Part shown: piece after piece, positions 25,544 to 34,146 of the stretch
How the letters are laid out: every line of letters starts with the position of its first letter
How positions within the stretch are numbered: the first letter of the stretch is position 1
From: Rhizobium sp. GN54
GTDB taxonomy: Bacteria > Pseudomonadota > Alphaproteobacteria > Rhizobiales > Rhizobiaceae
Direction: 5' to 3'
Assembly: GCF_021026345.1 (NCBI RefSeq)
Contig: NZ_JAJNCZ010000016.1
Location: 1-64,000, forward strand
DNA: 64,000 nt
Made by a program: the position numbers and the translations under genes
The notes under the pieces: generated by a model
Told to the model about the DNA's origin: nothing
Databases searched by the model: none
What the model saw: the letters and a program-made list of their open reading frames with translations, nothing else

Positions 25544-26962
25544 ATGACCGCTGCCGCCAAAGTTCCAAGCGAAGCCACGGGCCTGACCCGCGAAGTGGCG
25601 GAATTCGTTCACGGCATACGGCAGGGCGACCTCCCGGCGGTCGTCGTGGAAAACGGCAAGAAGTCGATCCTTGACGGCCTCGGCCTCGCCCTGTCCGGCT
25701 CCGTCGCGAAATCAGGCGAATATGTCCGCCATCACCTCGACGATATCGGTGCGGTCAACGGTACGGCTACCGTCATCGGCACGGATCGCAAGGTCCCGCC
25801 GCGTTTCGCGGCCTTTGCGAACGGTGTCGGCATCCACGCGGACGATTATGACGACACGCAGCTCGCGGTCGCCAAGGACCGGGTCTACGGCCTTCTGACG
25901 CATCCGACCGCGCCGGCCCTGCCCTCGGCGCTCGCCATGGGCGAGACGCTGGGCGCCAGCGGCGCGGATGTCATGCTGGCCTACCACATCGGCGTCGAGG
26001 TCGAATGCAAGATCGCCGAGGCGATCAATCCGCGCCACTACCAGACCGGTTTCCACGCGACTGCCACCTGCGGCACCTATGCGTCGGCCGCCGCCGCCGG
26101 CCGCCTGATGGGGCTGAACGTCGAGCAGTTGCTGCGCGCCCTTTCCATCGCCGGCAGCCAGTCTGCCGGTCTGCGCGAAAACTTTGGCACGATGACAAAG
26201 CCCTTCCATGCCGGCCGCTCCTCGGAGAGCGGCGTGGCCGCCGCGCAGTTCGCCTCCTATGGCTGGACGGCCGCGCCGACGATCCTCGAAGCCCCCCGCG
26301 GCTTCTTCTCGGCCGCCGGCGGCGGCTATGACGAAAACGCGATCAGCGGCAAGCTCGGCAATCCCTGGACCTTCGACAGCCCCGGCATCTCCATCAAGCC
26401 GCATCCGTCGGGCTCGCTCACCCATCCGGGAATGACCGAGATGCTTCGCCTCATCAAGGAAAACGGCATCAAGGCGTCCGACGTCGAGCACGTGCGCATC
26501 GGCACGAACCACAACATGCCGAACGCGCTGATCCATCATCGTCCGCAGAATGAGTTGCAGGCGAAATTCTCCATGCAGTTTTGCATGGCGATCCTTCTCC
26601 TGGAAGGCCGCGCCGGGCTCAACGAATTCACCGACGAGGTGGTGCTACGCGACGACGTCAAGGCGATGATCGCCAAGGTGGACTTCGTCGTCGACGAGCG
26701 CGCCGAGGCCGCCGGCTATCACCTGATGACCACCTATATCGACATCAAGCTGAAAGACGGCCGGACGATCTCCGGCATGGCGGATTTCGGCAAGGGCAGC
26801 CCGGCCAACCCGATGAGCTACGACGAGGTCGCGACGAAGTTCCTCGAATGCGCCGAATTCGCGCGGTGGGACATGGGCAGGGCCCGCGAGGTGGTCGGCA
26901 TGGTGGCCGAGTTCGAGAAGCTTGCGGACATCCGCAAGCTGATGGCGCTGGTCAGCAACTGA
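25544..26962 (+). CDS. MmgE/PrpD-family protein 3
   Basis: A 472-residue MmgE/PrpD protein from the ATG at 25544 (TCGGGAGGAAAT upstream). The active-site strip is ADDYDDTQLAVAKDRVYGLLTHPT and the Lys/His motif GTMTKPFHAGRSSESG, both close to copy 1 (6896-8371). The two are therefore likely recent paralogues or isofunctional. It is the first gene of a plus-strand operon: MmgE/PrpD, AbrB, SDR, MmgE/PrpD and two beta-decarboxylating dehydrogenase-type enzymes. A GntR operator overlaps the presumed promoter. Confidence 0.88.
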   Translation: MTAAAKVPSEATGLTREVAEFVHGIRQGDLPAVVVENGKKSILDGLGLALSGSVAKSGEYVRHHLDDIGAVNGTATVIGTDRKVPPRFAAFANGVGIHADDYDDTQLAVAKDRVYGLLTHPTAPALPSALAMGETLGASGADVMLAYHIGVEVECKIAEAINPRHYQTGFHATATCGTYASAAAAGRLMGLNVEQLLRALSIAGSQSAGLRENFGTMTKPFHAGRSSESGVAAAQFASYGWTAAPTILEAPRGFFSAAGGGYDENAISGKLGNPWTFDSPGISIKPHPSGSLTHPGMTEMLRLIKENGIKASDVEHVRIGTNHNMPNALIHHRPQNELQAKFSMQFCMAILLLEGRAGLNEFTDEVVLRDDVKAMIAKVDFVVDERAEAAGYHLMTTYIDIKLKDGRTISGMADFGKGSPANPMSYDEVATKFLECAEFARWDMGRAREVVGMVAEFEKLADIRKLMALVSN

Positions 26963-26983
26963 GGCCGCACCCGGATTCCCGTG

Positions 26984-28108
26984 ATGGATGACAAGCCTCG
27001 ATCAGCAACGCTCGGGCAAACGGGCACGCAACCGGACGCGGCGGTGCGCCATCGCCAGCCGCGCTGGTGGCTGACGCTTGCGCTCACCTATGCCATCGCG
27101 GCGGTGGCGGGCTTTGCGGCGAAGGCTGTCAACATGCCGCTGCCCTTCATGCTCGGCCCGTTCTTCGTCATGGCGGCGCTCTCGATCTTCGGCTTCCGGT
27201 CCGCGCTGGTTCCAATGGGCCGCGAGCTCGGCCAGGTCGCGATCGGGGTTGCAGTCGGCATGCGTTTCACGCCGGCGGTGCTCGCCGCCATGACCAGCCT
27301 CTTGCCGGCCATGATGCTCGGTACGATCTATGTCGTCATATTCACGATGGCCGCAGCATTTCTCTTCAAACCGCTAGCGAAGGTGGACGACGTCACCGCC
27401 TTCTTCGCGACCGCCGCCGGCGGCGTCGCCGACATGGCGACGGTCGCGAAGGACTATGGCGGAGCGGCCGGATCGGTCGCAGTGGTGCATGCCATGCGCG
27501 TTTCCGGCGTGGTGGCGCTCGTGCCTTTCCTCGTCGTTCTCTTCGGAGAGCCGGGCAATGCGCCGGACGCGGCGGCCGTTGGGTCACACTGGCTGCTGGT
27601 GATCGTCTCGCTGGCGCTCGGCTACCTGATGGCGCGGCTTCTCAAGCCAACACCGTTGCCCAATCCCTGGCTCGTCGGGCCGATCTTCATGGGCATCATC
27701 ATTGGCGTGCTCGGGCTCTACTCCGTAAAGATTCCGCCTCTGCTGATCAGCATTGCGCAGATCATGCTCGGCACCTGGCTCGGCTGCCAGTTTAAGCGCG
27801 ACCTTTTGGCGGCGCTGCCACGCGTGACCTTCGCGGCCCTCGTCATATCGCTCTTCATGATCGGCTGTGCGGCGGCGGGCGCCGTCGTGCTGACGTTCGC
27901 GACCGGTCTTCCCTATCCGACGAGCTTCCTGTCGTTGGCGCCGGCCGCCGTCACGGAAATGGTTGTGACGGCCCAGGTCATGCATCTCGAGGCGGAGGTA
28001 GTTACGGCCTTCCATGTGATGCGCATCGCCGTCGTCTCGTCGACGGTGCTCATCGTCTTCAAATTCTATCTTCGATTGAGGGGAGGCTCCATTGGACCTG
28101 GGGTATAG
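26984..28108 (+). CDS. AbrB-family integral membrane protein, second copy
   Basis: A 374-residue protein with a charged 25-residue N terminus followed by about ten membrane segments in two related halves. Shared family features are FATAAGGVADMATVAKDYGGA near residue 145 (compare the PAGMSEMASLA loop of the first copy) and LAPAAVTEMVVTAQVMHLEAE near 320. The ATG at 26984 is one codon after an in-frame GTG. It overlaps the SDR start. The conserved MmgE/PrpD-AbrB-SDR association suggests a dedicated exporter or importer for the acid these enzymes handle (inference). Confidence 0.84.
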   Translation: MDDKPRSATLGQTGTQPDAAVRHRQPRWWLTLALTYAIAAVAGFAAKAVNMPLPFMLGPFFVMAALSIFGFRSALVPMGRELGQVAIGVAVGMRFTPAVLAAMTSLLPAMMLGTIYVVIFTMAAAFLFKPLAKVDDVTAFFATAAGGVADMATVAKDYGGAAGSVAVVHAMRVSGVVALVPFLVVLFGEPGNAPDAAAVGSHWLLVIVSLALGYLMARLLKPTPLPNPWLVGPIFMGIIIGVLGLYSVKIPPLLISIAQIMLGTWLGCQFKRDLLAALPRVTFAALVISLFMIGCAAAGAVVLTFATGLPYPTSFLSLAPAAVTEMVVTAQVMHLEAEVVTAFHVMRIAVVSSTVLIVFKFYLRLRGGSIGPGV

Positions 28109-28883
28109 GGGGCGACGCGCGCTGATCGTCGGCGGTAGCTACGGTATCGGCAAGGCCTCAGCCGCCATCATGGGCGCGGAGGGCGCCGACGTACTGATCG
28201 CCTCACGCAGTGCAGACAATCTCAACGAGGCGGCTGACGACATCGCGGCATCAGGCGCCGCCCGGCCGGCGACGCTCGTCTGCGACGTCACGGAACCGGG
28301 CGCCGGAGAGACGCTGGCTGCTGCGGCGATGGAGCGTTGGGGTGCGCTGGACCTGCTTTTAACCGCCGTCGGCGGCAGCATCCGCTCCTCCTTTGAGGAC
28401 CTGACGGACGAGGACTGGCTCGCCAACTACACCTTCAACATCCTGTCGACCGTGCGCGCCATCCGCGCCCTGCTGCCGGCGCTGGAAAAGGGCGAGAACC
28501 CGGCGATCGTGACGCTCGGCGCCGCGGCCTCGAAGATGCCCTACCAGCACCAGATCGTCTCCAACGTTCATAAGGCCGGCCTTCTCGGCCTGACCAAGAC
28601 GCTCGCCGCCGAACTTGCCGACCGAAAGATCCGCGTCAATTGCGTGGCGCCTGGCCGCACGCTGACGCCACTCTGGACCAAGCGCGCCGACAAGATGGCC
28701 GGCGAACAGGGCCGGACGCGCGACGACATCCTCGGCGATTTCTCGAAGGACATTCCGCTCGGCCGCTTCGCAAGCCCCGACGAGGTGGCGAGTATGGTGG
28801 TGTGGCTCGCAAGCCCCCGCGCCAGCTACGTCACCGGCCAGACAGTCAACGTGGACGGCGGCATAGCCCGCGGTCTTCTGTAA
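28092..28883 (+). CDS. SDR-fold protein lacking the catalytic Tyr and Ser, second copy
   Basis: A 263-residue SDR with TTG start at 28092 behind GAGGGGAGG, overlapping the AbrB gene by 17 bp. The dinucleotide motif is GGSYGIG (residues 14-20). Lys161 is kept in NVHKAG, but the Tyr position is Ser157 (QIVSNVHK), the Ser position is Ala, and the NNAG motif is replaced by TAVGG. The C-terminal GQTVNVDGG is normal. This is the same active-site loss as in the SDR at 12956-13711, although the proteins are otherwise divergent. The SDR at 62887 in this window keeps Ser/Tyr/Lys and serves as a contrast. Confidence 0.85.
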   Translation: MDLGYRGRRALIVGGSYGIGKASAAIMGAEGADVLIASRSADNLNEAADDIAASGAARPATLVCDVTEPGAGETLAAAAMERWGALDLLLTAVGGSIRSSFEDLTDEDWLANYTFNILSTVRAIRALLPALEKGENPAIVTLGAAASKMPYQHQIVSNVHKAGLLGLTKTLAAELADRKIRVNCVAPGRTLTPLWTKRADKMAGEQGRTRDDILGDFSKDIPLGRFASPDEVASMVVWLASPRASYVTGQTVNVDGGIARGLL

Positions 28884-28900
28884 GTTACAAGGAGAATGAA

Positions 28901-30301
28901 ATGAGTCAGCACCAGGCAACCGCCCCCGGCATTCCCAAGGTGACGGAAATCCTCGCCGACTGGGTCGTCACCATCAAGGGCAGCGACATCGCGCCCGACG
29001 TTCGCCGAGAGGGGCTGCGGACCTTCGTCAACTGGGTCGGCTGCGCGGTCGGCGGTGCAAGCCACGAGACGGTCGACCGAGCACTGGCCGCCGTGGCGCC
29101 CTTCTCGGGCAAGCCAACCTCCACCGTTCTGGGCCGCAGCGAGAAGCTCGACGCGCTGCATGCGGCGCTCGTCAATGGCATCACCTCGCATGTGCTGGAC
29201 TATGACGACACCCACCTGAAGACGATCATCCATCCGGCAGGCCCGGTTGCCTCGGCACTGCTGGCGCTGGCGGAAGTGCGCCCCGTTTCCGGCTACGACC
29301 TTCTGACGGCGCTGATCGTCGGCGTCGAGGTCGAGTGCCGTATCGGCAACTCCGTCTATCCGCATCACTACGACCGGGGCTGGCACATCACCGGGACGGC
29401 CGGCGTCTTCGGGGCGGCGGCTGCCGTCGGCAAGGCGATCGGCCTCGATGCGCAGCAGATGCGCTGGGCCTTCGGCCTGGCCGCCACCCAGTCCTCGGGT
29501 CTCAGAGAAATGTTCGGCACGATGACCAAGAGCTTCCACCCCGGCCGCGCCGCGCAGAACGGCATGTTCGCAGCCTTGCTCGCCGAAGCGAACTTCGACA
29601 GCACGGAACGCGCCATCGAGGCGCCGCGCGGCTTCGCCAACGTCATGTCCGACAAGCAGGACTATTCCGAAATCCTCGACGACCTCGGCACGCGCTGGGA
29701 AGCGGCGCTGAACAGCTACAAACCGTTTGCTTGCGGCATCGTCATCCATCCAACCATCGACGGCTGCATCCAGCTTCGCGACGAACTCGGCGACGAGAAA
29801 GTGCGCCGCATCCGCTCGGTCGAACTGACCGCCCACCCGCTGGTGCTGGAACTGACCGGCAAGACCACACCGAAGACCGGGCTCGAGGGCAAGTTCTCGG
29901 TCTACCATGCGGCCGCGGCTGCCCTTCTCAAGGGCGACGGCGCACCGACCGCCTTCACCGACGAGATCGTCAACGATCCCGAGATCATCGCGCTTCGTGA
30001 CCGCACCAAAGCCACCGCCGACCGGAACTGCCACGAGGCCTCCGTCGACATCCTCGTCACCTTCGACGACGGCTCGACGGTCTCCAAGCGTGTCGAGCGC
30101 GCGATCGGTTCCAAGGACGTGCCGCTCACCGACGCGCAGATCGACCACAAGTTCACGGTCCAGTCGGCGCTCGTGGTCGGCGACGCGGTGACGAAACAGC
30201 TCCTCGATACGTCGTGGAAGCTCGAAGAACTCAAGGACGCCGCCGACGTCGCGCGCGCCAGCGTTCCCGGATCCACCTCCAAGACGGCAGCAGCGGAATG
30301 A
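28901..30301 (+). CDS. MmgE/PrpD-family protein 4
   Basis: A 466-residue MmgE/PrpD protein from the ATG at 28901 (CAAGGAGAATG upstream). The active-site strip is LDYDDTHLKTIIHPAGPV, the variant nearest to the aconitate decarboxylase and general PrpD pattern, with the Lys/His motif GTMTKSFHPGRAAQNG. It ends ATGA into the next gene. It differs from copy 3 of the same operon, so the operon may need two different dehydratase or isomerase steps, or the two could form a heteromer. Confidence 0.88.
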   Translation: MSQHQATAPGIPKVTEILADWVVTIKGSDIAPDVRREGLRTFVNWVGCAVGGASHETVDRALAAVAPFSGKPTSTVLGRSEKLDALHAALVNGITSHVLDYDDTHLKTIIHPAGPVASALLALAEVRPVSGYDLLTALIVGVEVECRIGNSVYPHHYDRGWHITGTAGVFGAAAAVGKAIGLDAQQMRWAFGLAATQSSGLREMFGTMTKSFHPGRAAQNGMFAALLAEANFDSTERAIEAPRGFANVMSDKQDYSEILDDLGTRWEAALNSYKPFACGIVIHPTIDGCIQLRDELGDEKVRRIRSVELTAHPLVLELTGKTTPKTGLEGKFSVYHAAAAALLKGDGAPTAFTDEIVNDPEIIALRDRTKATADRNCHEASVDILVTFDDGSTVSKRVERAIGSKDVPLTDAQIDHKFTVQSALVVGDAVTKQLLDTSWKLEELKDAADVARASVPGSTSKTAAAE

Positions 30302-31401
30302 ACCAGATGATGAAGAAGACCTCGCTCAGAATCGGTATCCTTGAAGGCGACGACATCGGCCACGAGGTCGTGCCGGCCTCCGTCCGGATCGCCAAGGCCG
30401 CGGCGGCCGCAACCGGCATGGCCATCGAATGGGTCGAGGTGCCGATCGGCCGGCGCGCGCTCGACACGCATGGCCACACCATGCCCGAAGGCACGCTGGA
30501 GACGCTCGGAACGCTCGACGGCTTCATCCTCGGCCCGATCGGACATCGCGAATATCCGAAGGTGCCGGAGGCGATCAATCCGCATCCGATCCTGCGCAAG
30601 CGCTTCGACCTTTTCGCCAATGTGCGCCCGACGCGATCCTTCCCGGGCATCGGCTGCCTGCACGACGACATCGACATGGTGATCGTGCGCGAGAACAACG
30701 AGGGCTTCCAGCCGGACCGCAACGTCGTCATGGGCTCCGGCGAGTTCCGCCCGACGCATGACGTGACGATCTCGGTCCGAGTCATCACCGTCGAGGGCTC
30801 CTCCAAGGTGGCGCGCGCCGCCTTCGAGATCGCCCGGTCGCGGCGCAAGAAGTTGACATTGGTGCACAAGAACACCGTCTACAAGCTCGGCTGCGGCATG
30901 TTCGTCGACAGTTGCTACGAGGTCGCCAAGGACTTCCCCGACGTCGAGGTGAACGAGGTGATCGTCGACACGATGGCGATGCGGCTTGTGCGTGACCCGC
31001 AGAGCTTCGACACGGTCGTCACCACCAACATGTTCGGCGACATCCTGACCGACGAGGCGGCTGGCCTTGTCGGCGGCCTCGGCATGGCGCCGGGGCTCTG
31101 CATCGGCCGCGGCTCGATCGCGATGGCGCAGGCGACGCACGGCTCCGCCCCCGACATCGCCGGCAAAGGCATCGCCAATCCATTCGCGATGATCGAATCG
31201 ACGCGCATGCTCTTCGACTGGATGGGACACCACCACAAGATCGATGCGGCGCTCGAGATGTCGCGCATCATGAAGGCCGGCATCGATGCGGCGCTCGCCG
31301 ACCCTGCGACGCGCACACCCGATATCCGCGGCACCGGCACGCAGGCGGATATGGTCGCCGGCATCCTCCACGGCATGGAGGCAGCCCATGCGAAGGCATA
31401 G
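30298..31401 (+). CDS. Isocitrate/isopropylmalate dehydrogenase-family enzyme (tartrate/malate-type), substrate unknown
   Basis: A 367-residue beta-decarboxylating dehydrogenase. It shows the start GILEGDDIGHEVVP, substrate arginines in FDLFANVRPTRS, VIVRENNEGFQPDRNV, the catalytic Tyr/Lys region VHKNTVYKLGCGMF, DTMAMRLV and the metal-site strip TTNMFGDILTDEAAGLVGGLG. It oxidises a 2-hydroxy dicarboxylate with NAD(P), usually with decarboxylation. It is coupled by ATGA to the MmgE/PrpD gene and overlaps the next dehydrogenase gene by 14 bp. Two such enzymes in tandem suggest two stereoisomers or two related acids. Confidence 0.87.
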   Translation: MNQMMKKTSLRIGILEGDDIGHEVVPASVRIAKAAAAATGMAIEWVEVPIGRRALDTHGHTMPEGTLETLGTLDGFILGPIGHREYPKVPEAINPHPILRKRFDLFANVRPTRSFPGIGCLHDDIDMVIVRENNEGFQPDRNVVMGSGEFRPTHDVTISVRVITVEGSSKVARAAFEIARSRRKKLTLVHKNTVYKLGCGMFVDSCYEVAKDFPDVEVNEVIVDTMAMRLVRDPQSFDTVVTTNMFGDILTDEAAGLVGGLGMAPGLCIGRGSIAMAQATHGSAPDIAGKGIANPFAMIESTRMLFDWMGHHHKIDAALEMSRIMKAGIDAALADPATRTPDIRGTGTQADMVAGILHGMEAAHAKA

Positions 31402-32458
31402 GATCGCCGCGATCGGCGGCGACGGCGTCGGCCCGGAAGTGATCGAGGCTGGGCTTTCGGTCCTCTCGGATCTCGCCGGGCGCGAAGGCTTCACGCTCGA
31501 CGTCACCCGCTTCGACTGGGGCTCGGATTATTACCGCCGCACCGGACGCATGATGCCGGCGGACGGGGTAGAGCAGTTGAAGGGATTCGACGCCATCTAT
31601 TTCGGCGCCGTCGGCGATCCCGATATTCCCGACCACATCACGCTCTGGGATCTCCGGCTCGCCATCTGCCAGGGTCTCGACCAGTATGCCAACGTGCGCC
31701 CGACCAAGCTGATCGGGGGCATGCGCGGGCCGCTGCGGCCGGAACTCGGCGAAGCGATCGACTGGGTGATCGTGCGCGAGAACTCGGAAGGCGAATATGC
31801 CGGCATCGGCGGGCGGACCCATGCAGGGCTGCCGATCGAGCTTGCCATGGACGTCGCGGTCTTCACGCGTGCCGGCGTCGAGCGCATCTGCCGCTTTGCC
31901 TGCGAGACCGCCATGGCGCGGCCCCGCAAGCGGCTGACCGTCGTCACCAAATCCAACGCCCAGCGTCACGGCATGGTGCTCTGGGACGAGGCCTGCCGCG
32001 ACGTGCTCAAGGGCTTTCCGGAGCTCGATGTCGACTGGAAGTTGGTCGATGCCATGGCCGCCCTGATGGTGACCAGGCCCGGCAATTTCGACACGATCCT
32101 CGCCAGCAACCTGCATGCCGACATTCTCTCCGACCTCGCCTCGGCACTGACCGGAAGCCTCGGCAACGGCGCGACCGGCAATGTCGATCCGTCCGGAACG
32201 CACCCGTCGATGTACGAGCCGATCCACGGCTCCGCCTTCGACATCATGGGCAAGGGCATCGCCAACCCGATCGGCGCCTTCTGGACCGGCGCGATGATGC
32301 TGGAACGGCTCGGCGAGGCGACAGCGGCAGAAAAACTGATGAACGCCATTGAGACGGTCAGCCGGTCGGGACCGCACACGCCCGACCTCGGCGGACAGGC
32401 CGATACGCGTGCGGTCACCGCCGCCATCCTGGATGCGACAAGACGAGGCCGCCAATAG
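31388..32458 (+). CDS. ttuC: Tartrate dehydrogenase/decarboxylase-type enzyme (TtuC/DmlA family)
   Basis: A 356-residue protein very like the TtuC/DmlA tartrate or D-malate dehydrogenases. Features are IAAIGGDGVGPEVIEAG, YFGAVGDPDIPDHITLW, QYANVRPTKLIGGMRGPLR, VIVRENSEGEYAGIGGR, VTKSNAQRHGMVLWDE, ASNLHADILSDLASALTGSLG and EPIHGSAFDIMGKGIANPIG. The expected reaction is NAD-dependent oxidation of L- or meso-tartrate or D-malate. With D-tartrate dehydratase in the same window it points to tartrate isomers among the substrates. It is the last enzyme gene before the GntR regulator. Confidence 0.87.
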   Translation: MRRHRIAAIGGDGVGPEVIEAGLSVLSDLAGREGFTLDVTRFDWGSDYYRRTGRMMPADGVEQLKGFDAIYFGAVGDPDIPDHITLWDLRLAICQGLDQYANVRPTKLIGGMRGPLRPELGEAIDWVIVRENSEGEYAGIGGRTHAGLPIELAMDVAVFTRAGVERICRFACETAMARPRKRLTVVTKSNAQRHGMVLWDEACRDVLKGFPELDVDWKLVDAMAALMVTRPGNFDTILASNLHADILSDLASALTGSLGNGATGNVDPSGTHPSMYEPIHGSAFDIMGKGIANPIGAFWTGAMMLERLGEATAAEKLMNAIETVSRSGPHTPDLGGQADTRAVTAAILDATRRGRQ

Positions 32459-32478
32459 CAGTTGCAGCTTACATTCCC

Positions 32479-32497
32479 ATTGTTTATTGCCTACAAT
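32479..32497. promoter_or_regulatory. Predicted GntR operator 5 (autoregulatory)
   Basis: ATTGTTTATTGCCTACAAT has ATTGT/ACAAT arms. It contains TACAAT (32492-32497), a good -10, with TTACAT (32469-32474) 17 bp upstream as -35. It lies 15 bp before the GntR start, so the regulator probably represses itself. Confidence 0.65.
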
Positions 32498-32511
32498 AGC
32501 AATCGAATTCA

Positions 32512-33222
32512 ATGGAACGCGCCATGTATCATCAGGAACCGAAGGTGCAGCAGAACGATCTCACCGTGTTGAGAACGTCGTCGCTGACCGGTGTCATCGA
32601 GCGCGAGCTTGAGCACCTCATCCTGACCGGCGAACTGAAACCCGGCGAGCGCCTTAACGAGATCCAGCTCTCAACCCATTTCGGCACCAGCCGCGGACCG
32701 CTGCGCGAGGCGACGCGCAGCCTGCAGGCCAAGGGCCTCGTCGAGAGCATCCGCAACCGCGGCGTCTTCGTGCGCTCGGTTTCGCCGAAGGAGGCACTGG
32801 AAATCTACGACGTGCGTGCAGCGATCTTCGGCCTTGCCGGACGGCTGCTCGCCGATCTCGTCAACGACCAGATGTTAACCCGGCTCAATGCCTTCCTCGA
32901 CCAGATGGACGAGATCGCCGCCAGCAAGAACTTCGATGACTACTACCCCGTCAACCTCGCTTTTCATGACTATCTCGTCACCTCGACCGGCAACGGGACG
33001 CTCGTCAGGGAATACAAGGGCTTCGTCAACAAGCTGCATCTGGCTCGCGCACGCGGCCTCGTCCAGGCGGGCGGGCTCTCGGTCTCCAACCGCGAGCACC
33101 GCGAGATGGTCGACGCACTTGCCTCCGGCAACCGCGAACGCGCCCAGGAAGCCTTCTTCCGCCACGTCGAGCGCTCGAAGATCCGTTTTCGCTCGACACT
33201 CGATGGCGAAACGGACGTCTGA
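32512..33222 (+). CDS. GntR-family transcriptional regulator, FCD subfamily
   Basis: A 236-residue regulator (an alternative start at 32524 is behind a weak GGAA). The N-terminal winged helix reads LKPGERLNEIQLSTHFGTSRGPLREATRSLQAKGLV (residues 43-78). The C-terminal FCD domain has the usual His ligands in NLAFHDYLV, NREHREMV and FFRHVERSK, so a metal-assisted carboxylate effector is expected. It closes the carboxylate region. The five matching 19-bp palindromes at 18.3-32.5 kb, including one at its own promoter, are its likely operators. Confidence 0.9.
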   Translation: MERAMYHQEPKVQQNDLTVLRTSSLTGVIERELEHLILTGELKPGERLNEIQLSTHFGTSRGPLREATRSLQAKGLVESIRNRGVFVRSVSPKEALEIYDVRAAIFGLAGRLLADLVNDQMLTRLNAFLDQMDEIAASKNFDDYYPVNLAFHDYLVTSTGNGTLVREYKGFVNKLHLARARGLVQAGGLSVSNREHREMVDALASGNRERAQEAFFRHVERSKIRFRSTLDGETDV

Positions 33223-33233
33223 CGCCTGAGCGT

Positions 33234-34076
33234 GAGCCTTGGTGCAGGGATCGTTAAGCGTGGTGGAGCTGGGCCAGCCCGATAACTGGTCTCTGCTACG
33301 ATGCCTTTCAAGCACAACGCGTCTTGCCGCCATCGTGTCGGCAAGATGAAGTTCAAGGTGACGAACTGGCGGGATACGAGACAGGCCTTCGTCGGCGTGG
33401 CAGCCTTACACTTTGGATGACGCCCGTGGCACTGTTGTCCTGGCCGGTGCCGAAGCGCACTACACGCGGTGGCCAGCCGTGCTATTCCGATCTGGCGATC
33501 GAGAGCGCCGAACAAGCGGCCAGGTGATCGCATCCCGGAGAAAGGGCCCGCCCACGTCCTGATCGATAGCACAGGGCTGCAGGATGCCGGCGACGCTTCA
33601 CAGGTGGAGCCGCTACTCGACCAGATCGACATGCCGATCGGGCAGTTCACGGCCGATGGAGCCTATGGCGGTGAGCCAACCTACGACGCCGTCGTCACGC
33701 ACAGCGCCGATGCTGCGGTGGTCATCCCGCCGCGCGCCAATGCGTTGGAACGCCAGCACGACGATCCCACCATTCAACGAAACCAACATATCGCCACGAT
33801 CATCGCCGATGGCCGGATGAAGCGGCAGGCCGCGACCGGCTACGGCAAACACTCTCTGGTCGAGACCGCCATCGGTCGTTACAAATCGATCCTCGGCCGC
33901 CGGCTGCGGGCACGCCATTCGCGGCACAGCAGACGGAAGTCGCCCTTGGCTGCGCCGCCCTCAGTCAAATGCTGGCCTGCGCACGCCCGAAATCCGTCCG
34001 CTGCAAGACGGCTTCCGCGTAGCTCGGGACATCAAAGGGGGGAAATCCGACCTTTCACCGATCGATGCACCAGCGC
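33234..34076. mobile_element. Decayed IS5-like insertion sequence
   Basis: The left end GAGCCTTGGTGCAGGGATCG (33234-33253) and the right end CGATCGATGCACCAGCGC (34059-34076) form an imperfect terminal inverted repeat (about 14 of 20 positions). They enclose a broken DDE transposase of the IS5 group. The span of about 840 bp is shorter than usual, in line with internal deletions. Confidence 0.6.
33301..34033 (+). pseudogene. Broken IS5-family DDE transposase
   Basis: The start MPFKHNASCRHRVGKMKFKV is followed by a frameshift near 33365 into YETGLRRRGSLTLWMTPVAL...YSDLAIE. A deletion of roughly 90 codons near 33520 follows. A third frame then continues PAHVLIDSTGLQ...SQVEPLLDQIDMPIGQFTADGAYGGEPTYDAV (carrying one of the DDE Asp residues) to KRQAATGYGKHSLVETAIGRYKSILG and a degenerate end. 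I recognise the family from its conserved HVLIDSTGL and IGQFTADGAYDG blocks. It cannot make an active protein. Confidence 0.8.
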
Positions 34077-34083
34077 CAATTGC

Positions 34084-34110
34084 GCCCCCATGCTAAACAG
34101 CAATGGGGGC
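34084..34110 (-). terminator. Hairpin downstream of the aromatic-acid operon
   Basis: GCCCCCAT and ATGGGGGC form a perfect 8-bp stem with an 11-nt loop, 37 bp after the BenE gene stop on the minus strand. There is no T-run, so terminator function is uncertain. Confidence 0.4.
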
Positions 34111-34146
34111 CACCTCGAAGCAAACGCCGATAGCGATAACCCGCAA

